DNA of 64,000 nucleotides, from the IMG/VR virus record IMGVR_UViG_3300011113_000675, positions 62,001-126,000 of that record; one strand, given 5' to 3'. This document shows, one piece after another, positions 48,143 to 56,095 of the stretch. A model generated the notes under the pieces. The model was not told the DNA's origin. It saw nothing but the letters and a program-made list of their open reading frames with translations, and did not search any database. The translations under genes were made by a program, and so were the position numbers. The number at the start of each line of letters is the position of its first letter. The stretch's first letter is position 1. The DNA is from a virus.

Positions 48143-48280
48143 ATGGCAAAAGGTACAAAGGGTGGATCTTCATCCCAATCTCGTAAAATTTCATTTGGAA
48201 AGAAAAGAACAGGTGTTGCAAAAAAAAGTTATTCCAAATACGAGCAAAAACCTAAAAAATATTTGGGTCAGGGAAGATAA
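48143..48280 (+). CDS. Small basic late protein
   Basis: 45 residues, very basic and Ser/Gly/Lys-rich (MAKGTKGGSSSQSRKISFG). Start at 48143, since the TATTTAT box at 48123-48129 lies inside the longer frame. A DNA-binding or virion accessory protein is possible. Confidence 0.55.
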   Translation: MAKGTKGGSSSQSRKISFGKKRTGVAKKSYSKYEQKPKKYLGQGR

Positions 48281-48317
48281 ACCGAGTTTTTTTATTTTTT
48301 TTTAATATATTTTTATC

Positions 48318-48608
48318 ATGTCAGATAAGAAACGTAGATTCTATCGCCTTTTGGAAACCTATATGAATAAGTGTCGAAAAGAAGAGATTGAACTTGTATA
48401 CGGTAAAGACGCAAAAATTAAAATTCACAATTGGACCCATAATGTTAAAGGAGACCAATTTATATTTGAATTAATTGTTGTGTTGGGAAATACGATTAAC
48501 GAATCCGTTATGGACACAGGTCTCGCCGAAGTCTTATTAAAAGATGCTCTACAATATTTTTATCCCGAAGTAACAAAAGTATGTTATATGACAAGATTTG
48601 ATGTCTGA
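48318..48608 (+). CDS. Small protein, unknown
   Basis: 96 residues: basic helix (RRFYRLLETYMNKCRKEE), then beta strands (QFIFELIVVLG). No family recognised. Confidence 0.55.
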   Translation: MSDKKRRFYRLLETYMNKCRKEEIELVYGKDAKIKIHNWTHNVKGDQFIFELIVVLGNTINESVMDTGLAEVLLKDALQYFYPEVTKVCYMTRFDV

Positions 48609-48610
48609 GA

Positions 48611-48895
48611 TTATAGACCTGTAGGATTTTTGGATTGTAAAAATTCAACTTTGACTGTTAGAGCCGCCACTTGTTCTGTAAGTTTCAAAATTGTTGCTCT
48701 CATTTCGTCCTTTTCTCTCGATGAACTTTCTAAAAGTGCTTCTAATTTGGCTATTCTGTCTTTGCAGTCATGTCGGATGAAATCTTCATCTCTTTCTCTT
48801 TTCATTGCTCTTTTTTCATAAAATCTCCAAGCTGAACCTCCACCTAAAACTGTAATCAGAGTCATTACGACCGTCCAAATAGTTTGTGTCTCCAT
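48611..48895 (-). CDS. Membrane-anchored coiled-coil protein
   Basis: 94 residues: one N-terminal membrane helix (about 5-22) and a charged coiled coil (AKLEALLESSSREKDE, LTEQVAALTVKVEFL). The topology resembles an inner-membrane spanin subunit, but no partner lipoprotein is adjacent. Late box at 48913-48919. Confidence 0.6.
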   Translation of the reverse strand: METQTIWTVVMTLITVLGGGSAWRFYEKRAMKRERDEDFIRHDCKDRIAKLEALLESSSREKDEMRATILKLTEQVAALTVKVEFLQSKNPTGL

Positions 48896-49039
48896 TTTTG
48901 CACTTTTTGATGATAAATATAAGAGAAAAGATAAATAAATTATTTTTTGAACAAAAAACTTTTAGTCGAAAGGGCAATAATTATTATTCTTATAGAATAA
49001 TAATATAATATTAAAAATATAAAAACTAGTGCACTAGTT

Positions 49040-49288
49040 CTAAGTAAAATCCACACAACACTCAAAACCAAATAATGAATTTAAAAAATTTGTTACGTCC
49101 ATTACTGTGTCGACACCAGTCTCATTTTTTTTCAGTTGTATAAAAAAAGTATGAGAATCTGGAACCCAATCATCTTTGATTTCATCGTGTAGATAAGTTG
49201 GTAATACGACCATGTCCACAACTTCCAAATTTGGGAATGAATTTTTGAGAGCTTTTAAACAAATTTTTTTTAATTTATCTTCGACCAT
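49040..49288 (-). CDS. Small protein, unknown
   Basis: 82 residues, alpha/beta, overlapping the upstream DUF2452-like gene by 19 nt. The region below it (48950-49039) is AT-rich and appears empty. Confidence 0.5.
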   Translation of the reverse strand: MVEDKLKKICLKALKNSFPNLEVVDMVVLPTYLHDEIKDDWVPDSHTFFIQLKKNETGVDTVMDVTNFLNSLFGFECCVDFT

Positions 49289-49653
49289 GTCATATCACTG
49301 TTTAATACTGTGGAATAAAGATATTTTTGATTCCATAAGGAAGGTTCAATTATGGAAAGAAACTTTGTCCCATCCTTTTTCTCGTAGAGGTGGTAAATCT
49401 CCCCTATAATCGGTTCAAATCTATAAGATGAGTCGTAGACCTCCTGAGTAATAAGAAACGAATTTTGAAGGGTTTCTGCCTCTTTTAGGAGTTCTTGATA
49501 TCTTCGGTTGAATATCTTGTTTGCTTTATCGGTTCCGTTTTGTTTGAACGGTGTCAAATCGGTGGGTACAATCTTTGGGGCACCAACATGATGGGGATAT
49601 TCCATCAAATTTGGAGTCAAATTTACTTTATCGATATGAGATTGTGTTGACAT
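49270..49653 (-). CDS. DUF2452-like protein
   Basis: 127 residues with PHHVGAPKIVPTDLTPFKQ and FNRRYQELLKEAETLQNSF ... RFEPIIGEIYHLY. This resembles the DUF2452 family known mainly from Bacteroidota, with no known function. It supports host-derived gene content. Confidence 0.65.
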   Translation of the reverse strand: MSTQSHIDKVNLTPNLMEYPHHVGAPKIVPTDLTPFKQNGTDKANKIFNRRYQELLKEAETLQNSFLITQEVYDSSYRFEPIIGEIYHLYEKKDGTKFLSIIEPSLWNQKYLYSTVLNSDMTWSKIN

Positions 49654-49682
49654 AAAAAAACCTCGGATATACCGAGGTTAAA
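49654..49682 (-). terminator. Hairpin terminator
   Basis: Stem CCTCGG/CCGAGG with a T-run on the minus strand, between the 50207 gene and the DUF2452-like gene. Confidence 0.65.
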
Positions 49683-49709
49683 TATAAACATTATTTTTTG
49701 AGATACAAA

Positions 49710-50207
49710 TTATTCTCCTTTTATCATTCCCAAGCTGTGTTTCAAAAATTCTTTTGCTCTTTGAGAAACATTGGACAAGGCATAAACTTTTTCGATGTCC
49801 TTTACAAGTTCCTCACCGTGTTCGTTTTCTTTGTACAACTCGATAATTTTATCCATCGCTTTATTACATTGATTTTTGGTTTCATCAAAATAGTTGTAGG
49901 GTTTGAATGCTTTCAAATGATTCATGATGTTATATGCAACATGCTCTCCACCATCAGTAATATTAGGGTGAATTCTCAAAGTCTTTAATAATTCAATTCT
50001 ATCAGTAAGGGCTCCTACACCATTTTTTCGAAGTTGTACTCCCTCGATATAGTCTTCAAGTTCGTCAGATCCAACAATGTCTTCAAGGGTCTTAACGTTT
50101 CCACCATGACAGAATTTTCTATCACCTTTTTCTTCTGATTGCTCAATCATGTATAATTTTTTGATTGACTGTTTTTCTTCTTCTGTAAGTACAAATCTTT
50201 TGCTCAT
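49710..50207 (-). CDS. Tagged late protein, helical
   Basis: Start at 50207 (MSKRFVLTEEEKQSIKKLYM), 4 nt after the TATTTAT box at 50212-50218. 165 residues, helical and acidic; the N-terminus continues IEQSEEKG, one of the tag copies. A single Cys/His patch (RKFCHGG) follows. Probably a virion-internal protein. Confidence 0.6.
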   Translation of the reverse strand: MSKRFVLTEEEKQSIKKLYMIEQSEEKGDRKFCHGGNVKTLEDIVGSDELEDYIEGVQLRKNGVGALTDRIELLKTLRIHPNITDGGEHVAYNIMNHLKAFKPYNYFDETKNQCNKAMDKIIELYKENEHGEELVKDIEKVYALSNVSQRAKEFLKHSLGMIKGE

Positions 50208-50263
50208 ACCGATAAATATATCAATCATTGTAAATTACTAATCTATTTATCCATAAAAAACAC

Positions 50264-50911
50264 ATGAAAAGAATTTTATACTTTATATCAGTAATTTTAT
50301 TATCCCTATTATTTGCGAGTTCAACTCAGCTACAAGATGAGGTGGTTCTAAAACACACAAATTACACTTCAACATTTAGCATCTCAAAAAAATATCCCGT
50401 GATTGTTGAGTGGTGGGTTACAAAGGCAAAGGTAAGTTGTCCAACACCTTTAAAAAGAAAAGATAATTTCAAACCAGATCCATTATTACCACAACACACA
50501 GACATTGCGAAGGATTATGTAGGTAGTGGATATGATAGAGGACATATGATGCCAGCGGCAGACAATTTATGTCAGACTCAACAGATTCAAGACGAAAGTT
50601 TTTATTTTTCTAACATGGCGGCTCAAACACATAGGTTAAATGCTGGAGATTGGAAATCATTGGAAACATTTACTCGGGACGAATCTAAGTTGAAGGATTC
50701 AATCCATGTTTGGGCGGGTAATGTTGGGGAAGTAAAAAAAATAGGAAGTGTGTCCGTCCCAAAATATTGTTGGAAAGTTATTCACATTAAAAAGGAAAAT
50801 AAGTGGGTAGCGTACTTGTTTGAAAACAATACGTCAGCTCCTGATGGATTCAAAAACAACGAAGTCGCCCTTAAGGACATTATGTCCTTAACTGGTTTTA
50901 CATTTCGCTAA
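50264..50911 (+). CDS. Secreted DNA/RNA non-specific endonuclease
   Basis: 215 residues with a signal peptide (MKRILYFISVILLSLLFASS). The catalytic motif of the NUC family is SGYDRGHMMPAADN (91-100, H94 as general base), with the metal-binding Asn in FYFSNMAAQ. It would degrade DNA and RNA in the periplasm or outside. Late box at 50244-50250. It could clear host or rival DNA at lysis or block incoming phage DNA. Confidence 0.88.
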   Translation: MKRILYFISVILLSLLFASSTQLQDEVVLKHTNYTSTFSISKKYPVIVEWWVTKAKVSCPTPLKRKDNFKPDPLLPQHTDIAKDYVGSGYDRGHMMPAADNLCQTQQIQDESFYFSNMAAQTHRLNAGDWKSLETFTRDESKLKDSIHVWAGNVGEVKKIGSVSVPKYCWKVIHIKKENKWVAYLFENNTSAPDGFKNNEVALKDIMSLTGFTFR

Positions 50912-51125
50912 ACAAATATTTGTTAATATTGTCTATAGTGAAGACCGTTTCTCTCTTATCATAGACATGTTCCCACAATGTTTTGTTTTTAAGATATGGG
51001 TGAGGTTGAGACTTCGCCCATTTTTTTCCCATCTCATAGTCTTCGACTTTGTAGGTTAATTTTTTAGTTGGTTTTGTTGCGAACCAACTTCTCACCGTCA
51101 TTTTTAGTTGATGTATCATAAGCAT
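50898..51125 (-). CDS. Small basic protein, unknown
   Basis: 75 residues, basic, with WFATKPTKKLTYKV; overlaps the nuclease gene end by 14 nt on the other strand. The exact start (51125 or 51119) is uncertain, and no promoter box is seen. Confidence 0.45.
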   Translation of the reverse strand: MLMIHQLKMTVRSWFATKPTKKLTYKVEDYEMGKKWAKSQPHPYLKNKTLWEHVYDKRETVFTIDNINKYLFSEM

Positions 51126-51153
51126 AAAAAAACCCCTAATGTAAGGGGTCTAA
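51126..51153 (-). terminator. Hairpin terminator
   Basis: Stem ACCCCT/AGGGGT with a T-run on the minus strand. Confidence 0.6.
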
Positions 51154-51159
51154 AGTTTT

Positions 51160-51354
51160 TTATAGATATAATTTCTGTGTATCCAAATAAAGTTGTTTCA
51201 TTCGTCCTTCCAAAATAGTAATTTGTTTTTGGTCGGCTTCCGAAACATCAAAACTTTTGGCTTTAATCAGTCTAACTTGTTCCGCCATTTTTTCGTATCT
51301 GAATAACATGTCGTTGTAAAGTTTTGCTTTTTCGTCGTTTGTTAAATAACCCAT
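51160..51354 (-). CDS. Small coiled-coil late protein
   Basis: 64 residues, helical throughout (YLTNDEKAKLYNDMLFRYEK). The N-terminal LTNDEK resembles the tag pattern. Late box at 51368-51374. Confidence 0.55.
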   Translation of the reverse strand: MGYLTNDEKAKLYNDMLFRYEKMAEQVRLIKAKSFDVSEADQKQITILEGRMKQLYLDTQKLYL

Positions 51355-51399
51355 AATTTTGTTTTTTATAAATATATTCTGAGATTTTAAAATTGTAAA

Positions 51400-51681
51400 T
51401 TACTTTTCGTATTTGATTTCGGTATGTGCTTTCTTAATTCCGTCAAGACCTTTATAAATCAAATCCTTAACTTCAGGACGAGTTTTCTTTCCTCCCTTAA
51501 ACATTGATATTAATTCTTCCAAACTATCAATTACTTCTTCACTTGCATCGATTACATCCAAATTACCATTATCAGTGTCTGTTTGCATGGGTTGTGTATA
51601 TATGTCCAAGTCCATGGCAACACTATTTGACCCTGTTTCAACTAATTTTTTATATTGACTTTCACTAATAATGACTTTCAT
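51400..51681 (-). CDS. Tagged late protein
   Basis: 93 residues beginning MKVIISESQYKKLVE, a clear copy of the late tag, followed by a short acidic linker and helices (ASEEVIDSLEELISMFKGG). No other motif. Late box at 51701-51707. Confidence 0.6.
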   Translation of the reverse strand: MKVIISESQYKKLVETGSNSVAMDLDIYTQPMQTDTDNGNLDVIDASEEVIDSLEELISMFKGGKKTRPEVKDLIYKGLDGIKKAHTEIKYEK

Positions 51682-51695
51682 CGTAATCTCGATTA

Positions 51696-51707
51696 TATTT
51701 ATAAATA
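51696..51707. promoter_or_regulatory. Overlapping divergent TATTTAT boxes
   Basis: TATTTATAAATA at 51696-51707 contains one box on each strand, serving the genes at 51681 (minus) and 51717 (plus). Confidence 0.55.
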
Positions 51708-51716
51708 CATAAAAGT

Positions 51717-52307
51717 ATGGATATGAGACAAATTATAAAATTAATCTTCGTTTTGTCATTAGTTATTATGACATCTTGTTCAAGTCAACAAGGAATAGTT
51801 TATAGAAATTGTGATTGTAATACCACAAACTTTGGGTTTGGATGGAATAATAATCCATATTGGGGGTTAAACAACGGATTTTATGGATGGAATAACCCAT
51901 TTTGGGGATGGAATAGTTGGAATTGGTACCCTTATCGTGTAATTCCGAGATATTACGTATATCCGAATAGAATTCAACCATCTGAACCTTCGAGATATGA
52001 AAGAAGACAGACTATTGGAGCTAGACCAAGTAGAAGTTTCCAAAATGAACCAAGTAATACAGATAATTTGTATCCAAGAAGAACTGAATCGAACAGATTT
52101 GAGAATCAAACTCCAAATAGATGGGAATCACCATCTAGAACTCAACCAAATAGAGTAGAAACACCTTCGAGGGTTCAACAAAGGACCAATTCAAACGTTA
52201 ACACTCAACCAAGTCGTGTGGAATCACCTTCAAGAGTCCAACAACGAACAAATACACCTGTCACAACACAACCAACAAGAAGTAGAGTCCAAAACAGGGA
52301 AAATTAA
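51717..52307 (+). CDS. Lipoprotein with Trp/Asn and Arg-Pro-Ser repeats
   Basis: 196 residues with a lipoprotein signal (FVLSLVIMTSC). After the lipobox comes a WGW/NNP-rich segment (FGFGWNNNPYWGLNNG, GWNNPFWGWNSWNWYP) and then a basic repeat region: RVETPSRVQQRTNSNVN and RVESPSRVQQRTNTPVT. Mature protein is probably an extended cell-surface or periplasmic arm. No family recognised. Confidence 0.65.
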   Translation: MDMRQIIKLIFVLSLVIMTSCSSQQGIVYRNCDCNTTNFGFGWNNNPYWGLNNGFYGWNNPFWGWNSWNWYPYRVIPRYYVYPNRIQPSEPSRYERRQTIGARPSRSFQNEPSNTDNLYPRRTESNRFENQTPNRWESPSRTQPNRVETPSRVQQRTNSNVNTQPSRVESPSRVQQRTNTPVTTQPTRSRVQNREN

Positions 52308-52513
52308 GGTTTTTTTGGTTTTTTTGAGGATTTATCCTTCCATTCTAACCAAAAACCTGTTGCAACAACGATATTCATGCCCATGGACGCAATAATTTCA
52401 TGTAAATCATCGTAAATGTTGGTTGTTAGGTGTACATGCCCAACAATCCAAAAAGGAATTGATAAATTCGAGGCAATCCACTTAATCAAAAACTTAAAAA
52501 ACTTCAATTTCAT
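52304..52513 (-). CDS. Small membrane protein
   Basis: 69 residues with a hydrophobic N-terminal region and a basic tail (SSKKPKKP). Overlaps the upstream paralog by 20 nt. Confidence 0.45.
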   Translation of the reverse strand: MKLKFFKFLIKWIASNLSIPFWIVGHVHLTTNIYDDLHEIIASMGMNIVVATGFWLEWKDKSSKKPKKP

Positions 52514-52961
52514 GTAAAAAATGTTCTACTGTAATGTTTTTTTCGGGAATGTGCTTTTTGAGCTCCAAAAATCGTCTTACAAGACTGTATGGAAACCCAT
52601 ATCGTTCATTAAGTTTCCAATTTTTGGTATTTTCTTGGGTAATTCCGTCAATATAATAAGAAATATCCAAACTTCTCCTTGAAATTTGGTTTATTGGGTG
52701 TCCAAAACTACTTTCTACCCATTTTTTTAACAAAATTTGATATTCTTTCTGTTCCAAAGAGAAAAAATAAAAAAAATCATCAAAAAACTTCGGGTTATAG
52801 TGTAATTTTCCCTCACTATCGTACTGAAAATACCAATTTACCTCTTCTAAATCCAAAATCCATATATCTTTACCATAGGGATAGTAAATTTTACCCGATA
52901 TTTCATTAAAAAGTCGTTGAAAAATGAATTTTCTCAGTTTTTTATTGTCTATTATAGTCAC
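52494..52961 (-). CDS. Repeat paralog family protein 3 (divergent)
   Basis: About 155 residues. It aligns with the N-terminal domain of the 11798 and 60257 proteins (KLRKFIFQRLF, KDIWILDLEEVNWYF, LHYNPKFFDDFFYFFSL, LLKKWVE), but lacks the V-E-x-V-L repeat tail. No ATG is available; GTG at 52961 or TTG at 52964 must serve. This divergent copy shows the family is older than the repeat expansion. Confidence 0.55.
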   Translation of the reverse strand: MTIIDNKKLRKFIFQRLFNEISGKIYYPYGKDIWILDLEEVNWYFQYDSEGKLHYNPKFFDDFFYFFSLEQKEYQILLKKWVESSFGHPINQISRRSLDISYYIDGITQENTKNWKLNERYGFPYSLVRRFLELKKHIPEKNITVEHFLHEIEVF

Positions 52962-53008
52962 CAAAAAAAAAATATATTATAAATTATATAAAGAACATAG
53001 GTATATAC

Positions 53009-53034
53009 AAAAAAACCCTCATTCAATGAGGGAT
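53009..53034 (-). terminator. Hairpin terminator
   Basis: Stem CCCTCATT/AATGAGGG with a T-run on the minus strand. Confidence 0.65.
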
Positions 53035-53202
53035 TTATTTGGATTTTCTTTTCGTTAAAAAATAACGTATCCCTTTTACATCGAAAAACTCAGTGCCGAC
53101 CTCAAAAACATGTTTTTTCAGAGGTTCGAACGTCAAAACTTCATCAGAATATTTTAAGAGAATCCTGTTTTCTTCGATTTTAATTAAATTGATATTTTCC
53201 AT
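53035..53202 (-). CDS. Small protein, unknown
   Basis: A 55-residue frame, MENINLIKIEENRILLKY to TKRKSK, compact alpha/beta. It fits between two terminators. Confidence 0.5.
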   Translation of the reverse strand: MENINLIKIEENRILLKYSDEVLTFEPLKKHVFEVGTEFFDVKGIRYFLTKRKSK

Positions 53203-53228
53203 AACTAAAATATAAGAAATTTTTCCAA

Positions 53229-53258
53229 TAAAAAAAACCTCACTTCAAAGGTGAGGTC
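53229..53258 (-). terminator. Hairpin terminator
   Basis: Stem CCTCAC/GTGAGG with a T-run on the minus strand, ending the 57380-53264 operon. Confidence 0.65.
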
Positions 53259-53263
53259 AAATT

Positions 53264-53659
53264 TTAAGGAAACTCTGCGTTGAGTTTATCAACACTCGAG
53301 GTACATTCACATTGGGTTATGTTGAATACTTTATTCCCATCAGTTCTTTTGGCATACCAATCATTTTCAATCTTTATGTATCTCCATCTTGTATCACCTG
53401 GATATTGTTTGAGATTAGCCTCATCTTCGAATTTCTGAGTTATGTTTGTATCAGTTACTGGTGGACATGGTTTTACTCTACATCCACTTGAGGAAGTCGT
53501 TGTTGCCTCAGATGGGTATGAGCCTATATTATTGGCCTCAAAAAAAGATGCACTCACTTCACCTTCAGTTTCAGTTGCAGTACTTTGCTCTAACATCAAC
53601 TTTTTGTGTAAGTTAATTATTCTAACTTTTTCTTCTTCGGATACTATAAACTTTTTCAT
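53264..53659 (-). CDS. Tagged late protein
   Basis: 131 residues. N-terminus MKKFIVSEEEKVRIINLHKK continuing LMLEQST is a tag copy. A Ser/Thr-rich linker and a Cys-containing C-terminal domain (CRVKPCPPVTDTN, ITQCECTSSVDK) follow; KQYPGDTRWRYIKIENDWYAK looks like a small SH3-type fold. Last gene of the operon. Confidence 0.6.
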   Translation of the reverse strand: MKKFIVSEEEKVRIINLHKKLMLEQSTATETEGEVSASFFEANNIGSYPSEATTTSSSGCRVKPCPPVTDTNITQKFEDEANLKQYPGDTRWRYIKIENDWYAKRTDGNKVFNITQCECTSSVDKLNAEFP

Positions 53660-54360
53660 TAAATTAAATTATTATCTTTTTGATACTGAACCAATTTATC
53701 TTTTGTTTTATTTCCAAATATACCATCGGTAACTAATTTAGTACCTGTACCTTTTTCATTCAAGAAATGTTGAAGCTGGACCACTTTGGGTCCCCGACTA
53801 TCAAATTTTAAAGGAAAATCAGATGTGTCTGTTTCATCAGACGTATCAGAATCCGAATCACCAGTTTGACTTGAGTATGTTTCTCCACCGTCTTTTTTTA
53901 TAGTAAAATTCGAATCTCCATCACATGCCCACTCCCCTCTTTCGGCGAAAACAAGGTTCTTCATATTGACCCATCTTAGCTTGTTATCTGAGTTAGGTTT
54001 ATAAAATATCCATATTTCTGTTGGAGAAATTCTAATACCTTTCGAATCATCCCAATTTATGATTTCAACTCCTTTTTCTCTGAAATGATTCAGGATACAA
54101 TTGAAATTGAAGACCCAAGCAAATGATTTAGACGAAAACGTATAATCTCCAGAGGTGACAAAATAATTGTCATTTCCATCACATTCCCATGTTCCAGTGT
54201 CTAAAATTTCCATATTTTTTGTATGGGTCCATTTTCCATCATCATAGAATTCCCATGATTCTGATCTGCCAATATAATGCAAAATATATGAATCATATTC
54301 CCTCCAGGTATATGTTCTTGCATCAGCAGCTTTCTTAACACATTCTCTATTTCTACTCAT
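53659..54360 (-). CDS. Peptidoglycan-binding protein with WxCDG modules
   Basis: 233 residues. Two copies of a module (GTWECDGNDNYFV and GEWACDGDSNFTI) are followed by an acidic linker and a C-terminal PG_binding_1 domain (PKVVQLQHFLNEKG, VTDGIFGNKTKDKLVQYQK). The same module is in the 25249 protein. Probably a virion component that touches the cell wall during entry. Confidence 0.7.
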   Translation of the reverse strand: MSRNRECVKKAADARTYTWREYDSYILHYIGRSESWEFYDDGKWTHTKNMEILDTGTWECDGNDNYFVTSGDYTFSSKSFAWVFNFNCILNHFREKGVEIINWDDSKGIRISPTEIWIFYKPNSDNKLRWVNMKNLVFAERGEWACDGDSNFTIKKDGGETYSSQTGDSDSDTSDETDTSDFPLKFDSRGPKVVQLQHFLNEKGTGTKLVTDGIFGNKTKDKLVQYQKDNNLI

Positions 54361-54361
54361 A

Positions 54362-56095
54362 TTATTGTCGATTTCTACCAGATTGTTGATTTCTACCAGG
54401 TCTAGCCGGAGGTGGTGTTGGTCCTTGTCTTGGTGTAGTGTCTACTCCTTGTACATCAGTTGGTGTTAGTACTCTCGTTAAAGAATCAAGTCTTTGTCGA
54501 TCGAGTTGATTAGCTCTCATTGCGGAATCCAACCTTGCCTGACTCACATCTGCTAAAGAATCTAATTCTCGTTGATATCGTACCGCTTCAGCTCCAGCGT
54601 TTTGAGCCGCCTCGATTGACAAATCTCGTATACCTCCTTGCGTGACCCAATAATCCGTTTCATCAATCAATTTTTGCCAAATATTTGTAAATGGGTTCAA
54701 TGCTTTAAGTACATCCACCACGGGGATTGGTAATTCTTTCCCGTGTATTTTAATAAATTCATCAGTATATATACCCATCGCTTTCTTGAATTCTTCGAAC
54801 ATGAAATATTTTACTGCTTCGGTGGTCTCTTCAAACGGTATTTCTTGAGTGATAAGACTATTTTTAATGTATTCCCATAACCCGAAGAAAACTGGCCAAA
54901 CAATTTTAGCAACTCCTTGGAAATATAAATATAAGTACCAAGCCCCTTTTGGTACTCCATATCTTAGTAAGAAACTTTTATAAATTGCCGAAATGTTAGT
55001 TGCATATCCTATAGTTATTCCTGAAAATATTCTTTGTAAGAGTTTTGCCCAGCCTGTAGTAATTCCTACTAATTTATCCTTTGTCATATTAACAAAAGGA
55101 ACCCATTGGAAAGCATCACTTATTTCTTGGATTAACTGATTATCATCTAACACACTCTTGAAATATGATTCAGCATTCTTGCCAAGTGCCTCATTTGCTT
55201 TTAGAGCTTGAACTATGTCCAACCCTTTATCTGTACCTGTAGCCTTATTTACTTCACGTTGAATTAAATTATAAATTTCTTGTTTAACTAAATCTTCGTT
55301 TTTCCTAAGTGCTTCGATTTCTGTATCAATTAATCGATATAATTCTGCTGGTGATTCTGCTTCATTTATCAATTTATCAGCAGCTTCTTTGAGATAACCC
55401 ACAATTCTCTCCATACTTTGAGCCCTTTGACCCTTGAACCTATTCAATAGATTGGTAATAGTGTATTTCAACTTAGCTCTAAATCCTCTGAACGCGCCGA
55501 GTCCCATGAGTTTTTTATCCACAATACTCAAAACACCTGGTGCAATTTCATCCCATTTTTTGAAAGTATCTCGTAAATCTTTCATCAGTTTATCGTCTGG
55601 AACATTTTTGGGTGGTGGGGTGATTGGATTCCTTGGTACTCCATCCAAAACATCTTTGATTTGTTTCTTAATAATTTTGTCTATTCCAGGCCATTGCTCG
55701 AAAAGACCCTCGAGGGCTCGCAACTGACTATCAATTATTTCATCATCTATTCTTAGATTATTTTTTTTGAAATCCGTTAGACGGTTTGTTACAGCTGTAA
55801 TCTCGGCTTGATAACTATCATCCAAAACCCCAAATATTCTTGGAATAATCTCGTCGGCAAACCTTTTTTCCAAGGTTACTAATTCGGATAAAACCTCAAC
55901 TGCTTCCACATCAGTTTTTGCGTTTCGTAAACGTAAAAATTCATCAGAGTGCTTTGCGAAAAGTTCCGCCAATTCATCACCCAAACTCAAAAGTACGTCG
56001 GCAATCGCTTTGTATCGAGATTCAGTAAGTAATTGAACTTCCATTAAAACTCTCATTCTTGAGATTTCTTCATTTAACGTTTTTCTATTTTTCAT
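54362..56095 (-). CDS. Large tagged helical/membrane protein
   Basis: 577 residues. Tag-like N-terminus (LNEEISRMRVLMEVQLLTES), a long coiled-coil region (30-290), a hydrophobic region (about 330-430, ISGITIGYATNISAIYKSFL, YLYLYFQGVAKIVWPVFFG), and a Pro/Gln/Arg-rich tail. The layout suits a virion protein that inserts into the host membrane (tape-measure-like or internal ejection protein), not shown by homology. Confidence 0.6.
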   Translation of the reverse strand: MKNRKTLNEEISRMRVLMEVQLLTESRYKAIADVLLSLGDELAELFAKHSDEFLRLRNAKTDVEAVEVLSELVTLEKRFADEIIPRIFGVLDDSYQAEITAVTNRLTDFKKNNLRIDDEIIDSQLRALEGLFEQWPGIDKIIKKQIKDVLDGVPRNPITPPPKNVPDDKLMKDLRDTFKKWDEIAPGVLSIVDKKLMGLGAFRGFRAKLKYTITNLLNRFKGQRAQSMERIVGYLKEAADKLINEAESPAELYRLIDTEIEALRKNEDLVKQEIYNLIQREVNKATGTDKGLDIVQALKANEALGKNAESYFKSVLDDNQLIQEISDAFQWVPFVNMTKDKLVGITTGWAKLLQRIFSGITIGYATNISAIYKSFLLRYGVPKGAWYLYLYFQGVAKIVWPVFFGLWEYIKNSLITQEIPFEETTEAVKYFMFEEFKKAMGIYTDEFIKIHGKELPIPVVDVLKALNPFTNIWQKLIDETDYWVTQGGIRDLSIEAAQNAGAEAVRYQRELDSLADVSQARLDSAMRANQLDRQRLDSLTRVLTPTDVQGVDTTPRQGPTPPPARPGRNQQSGRNRQ

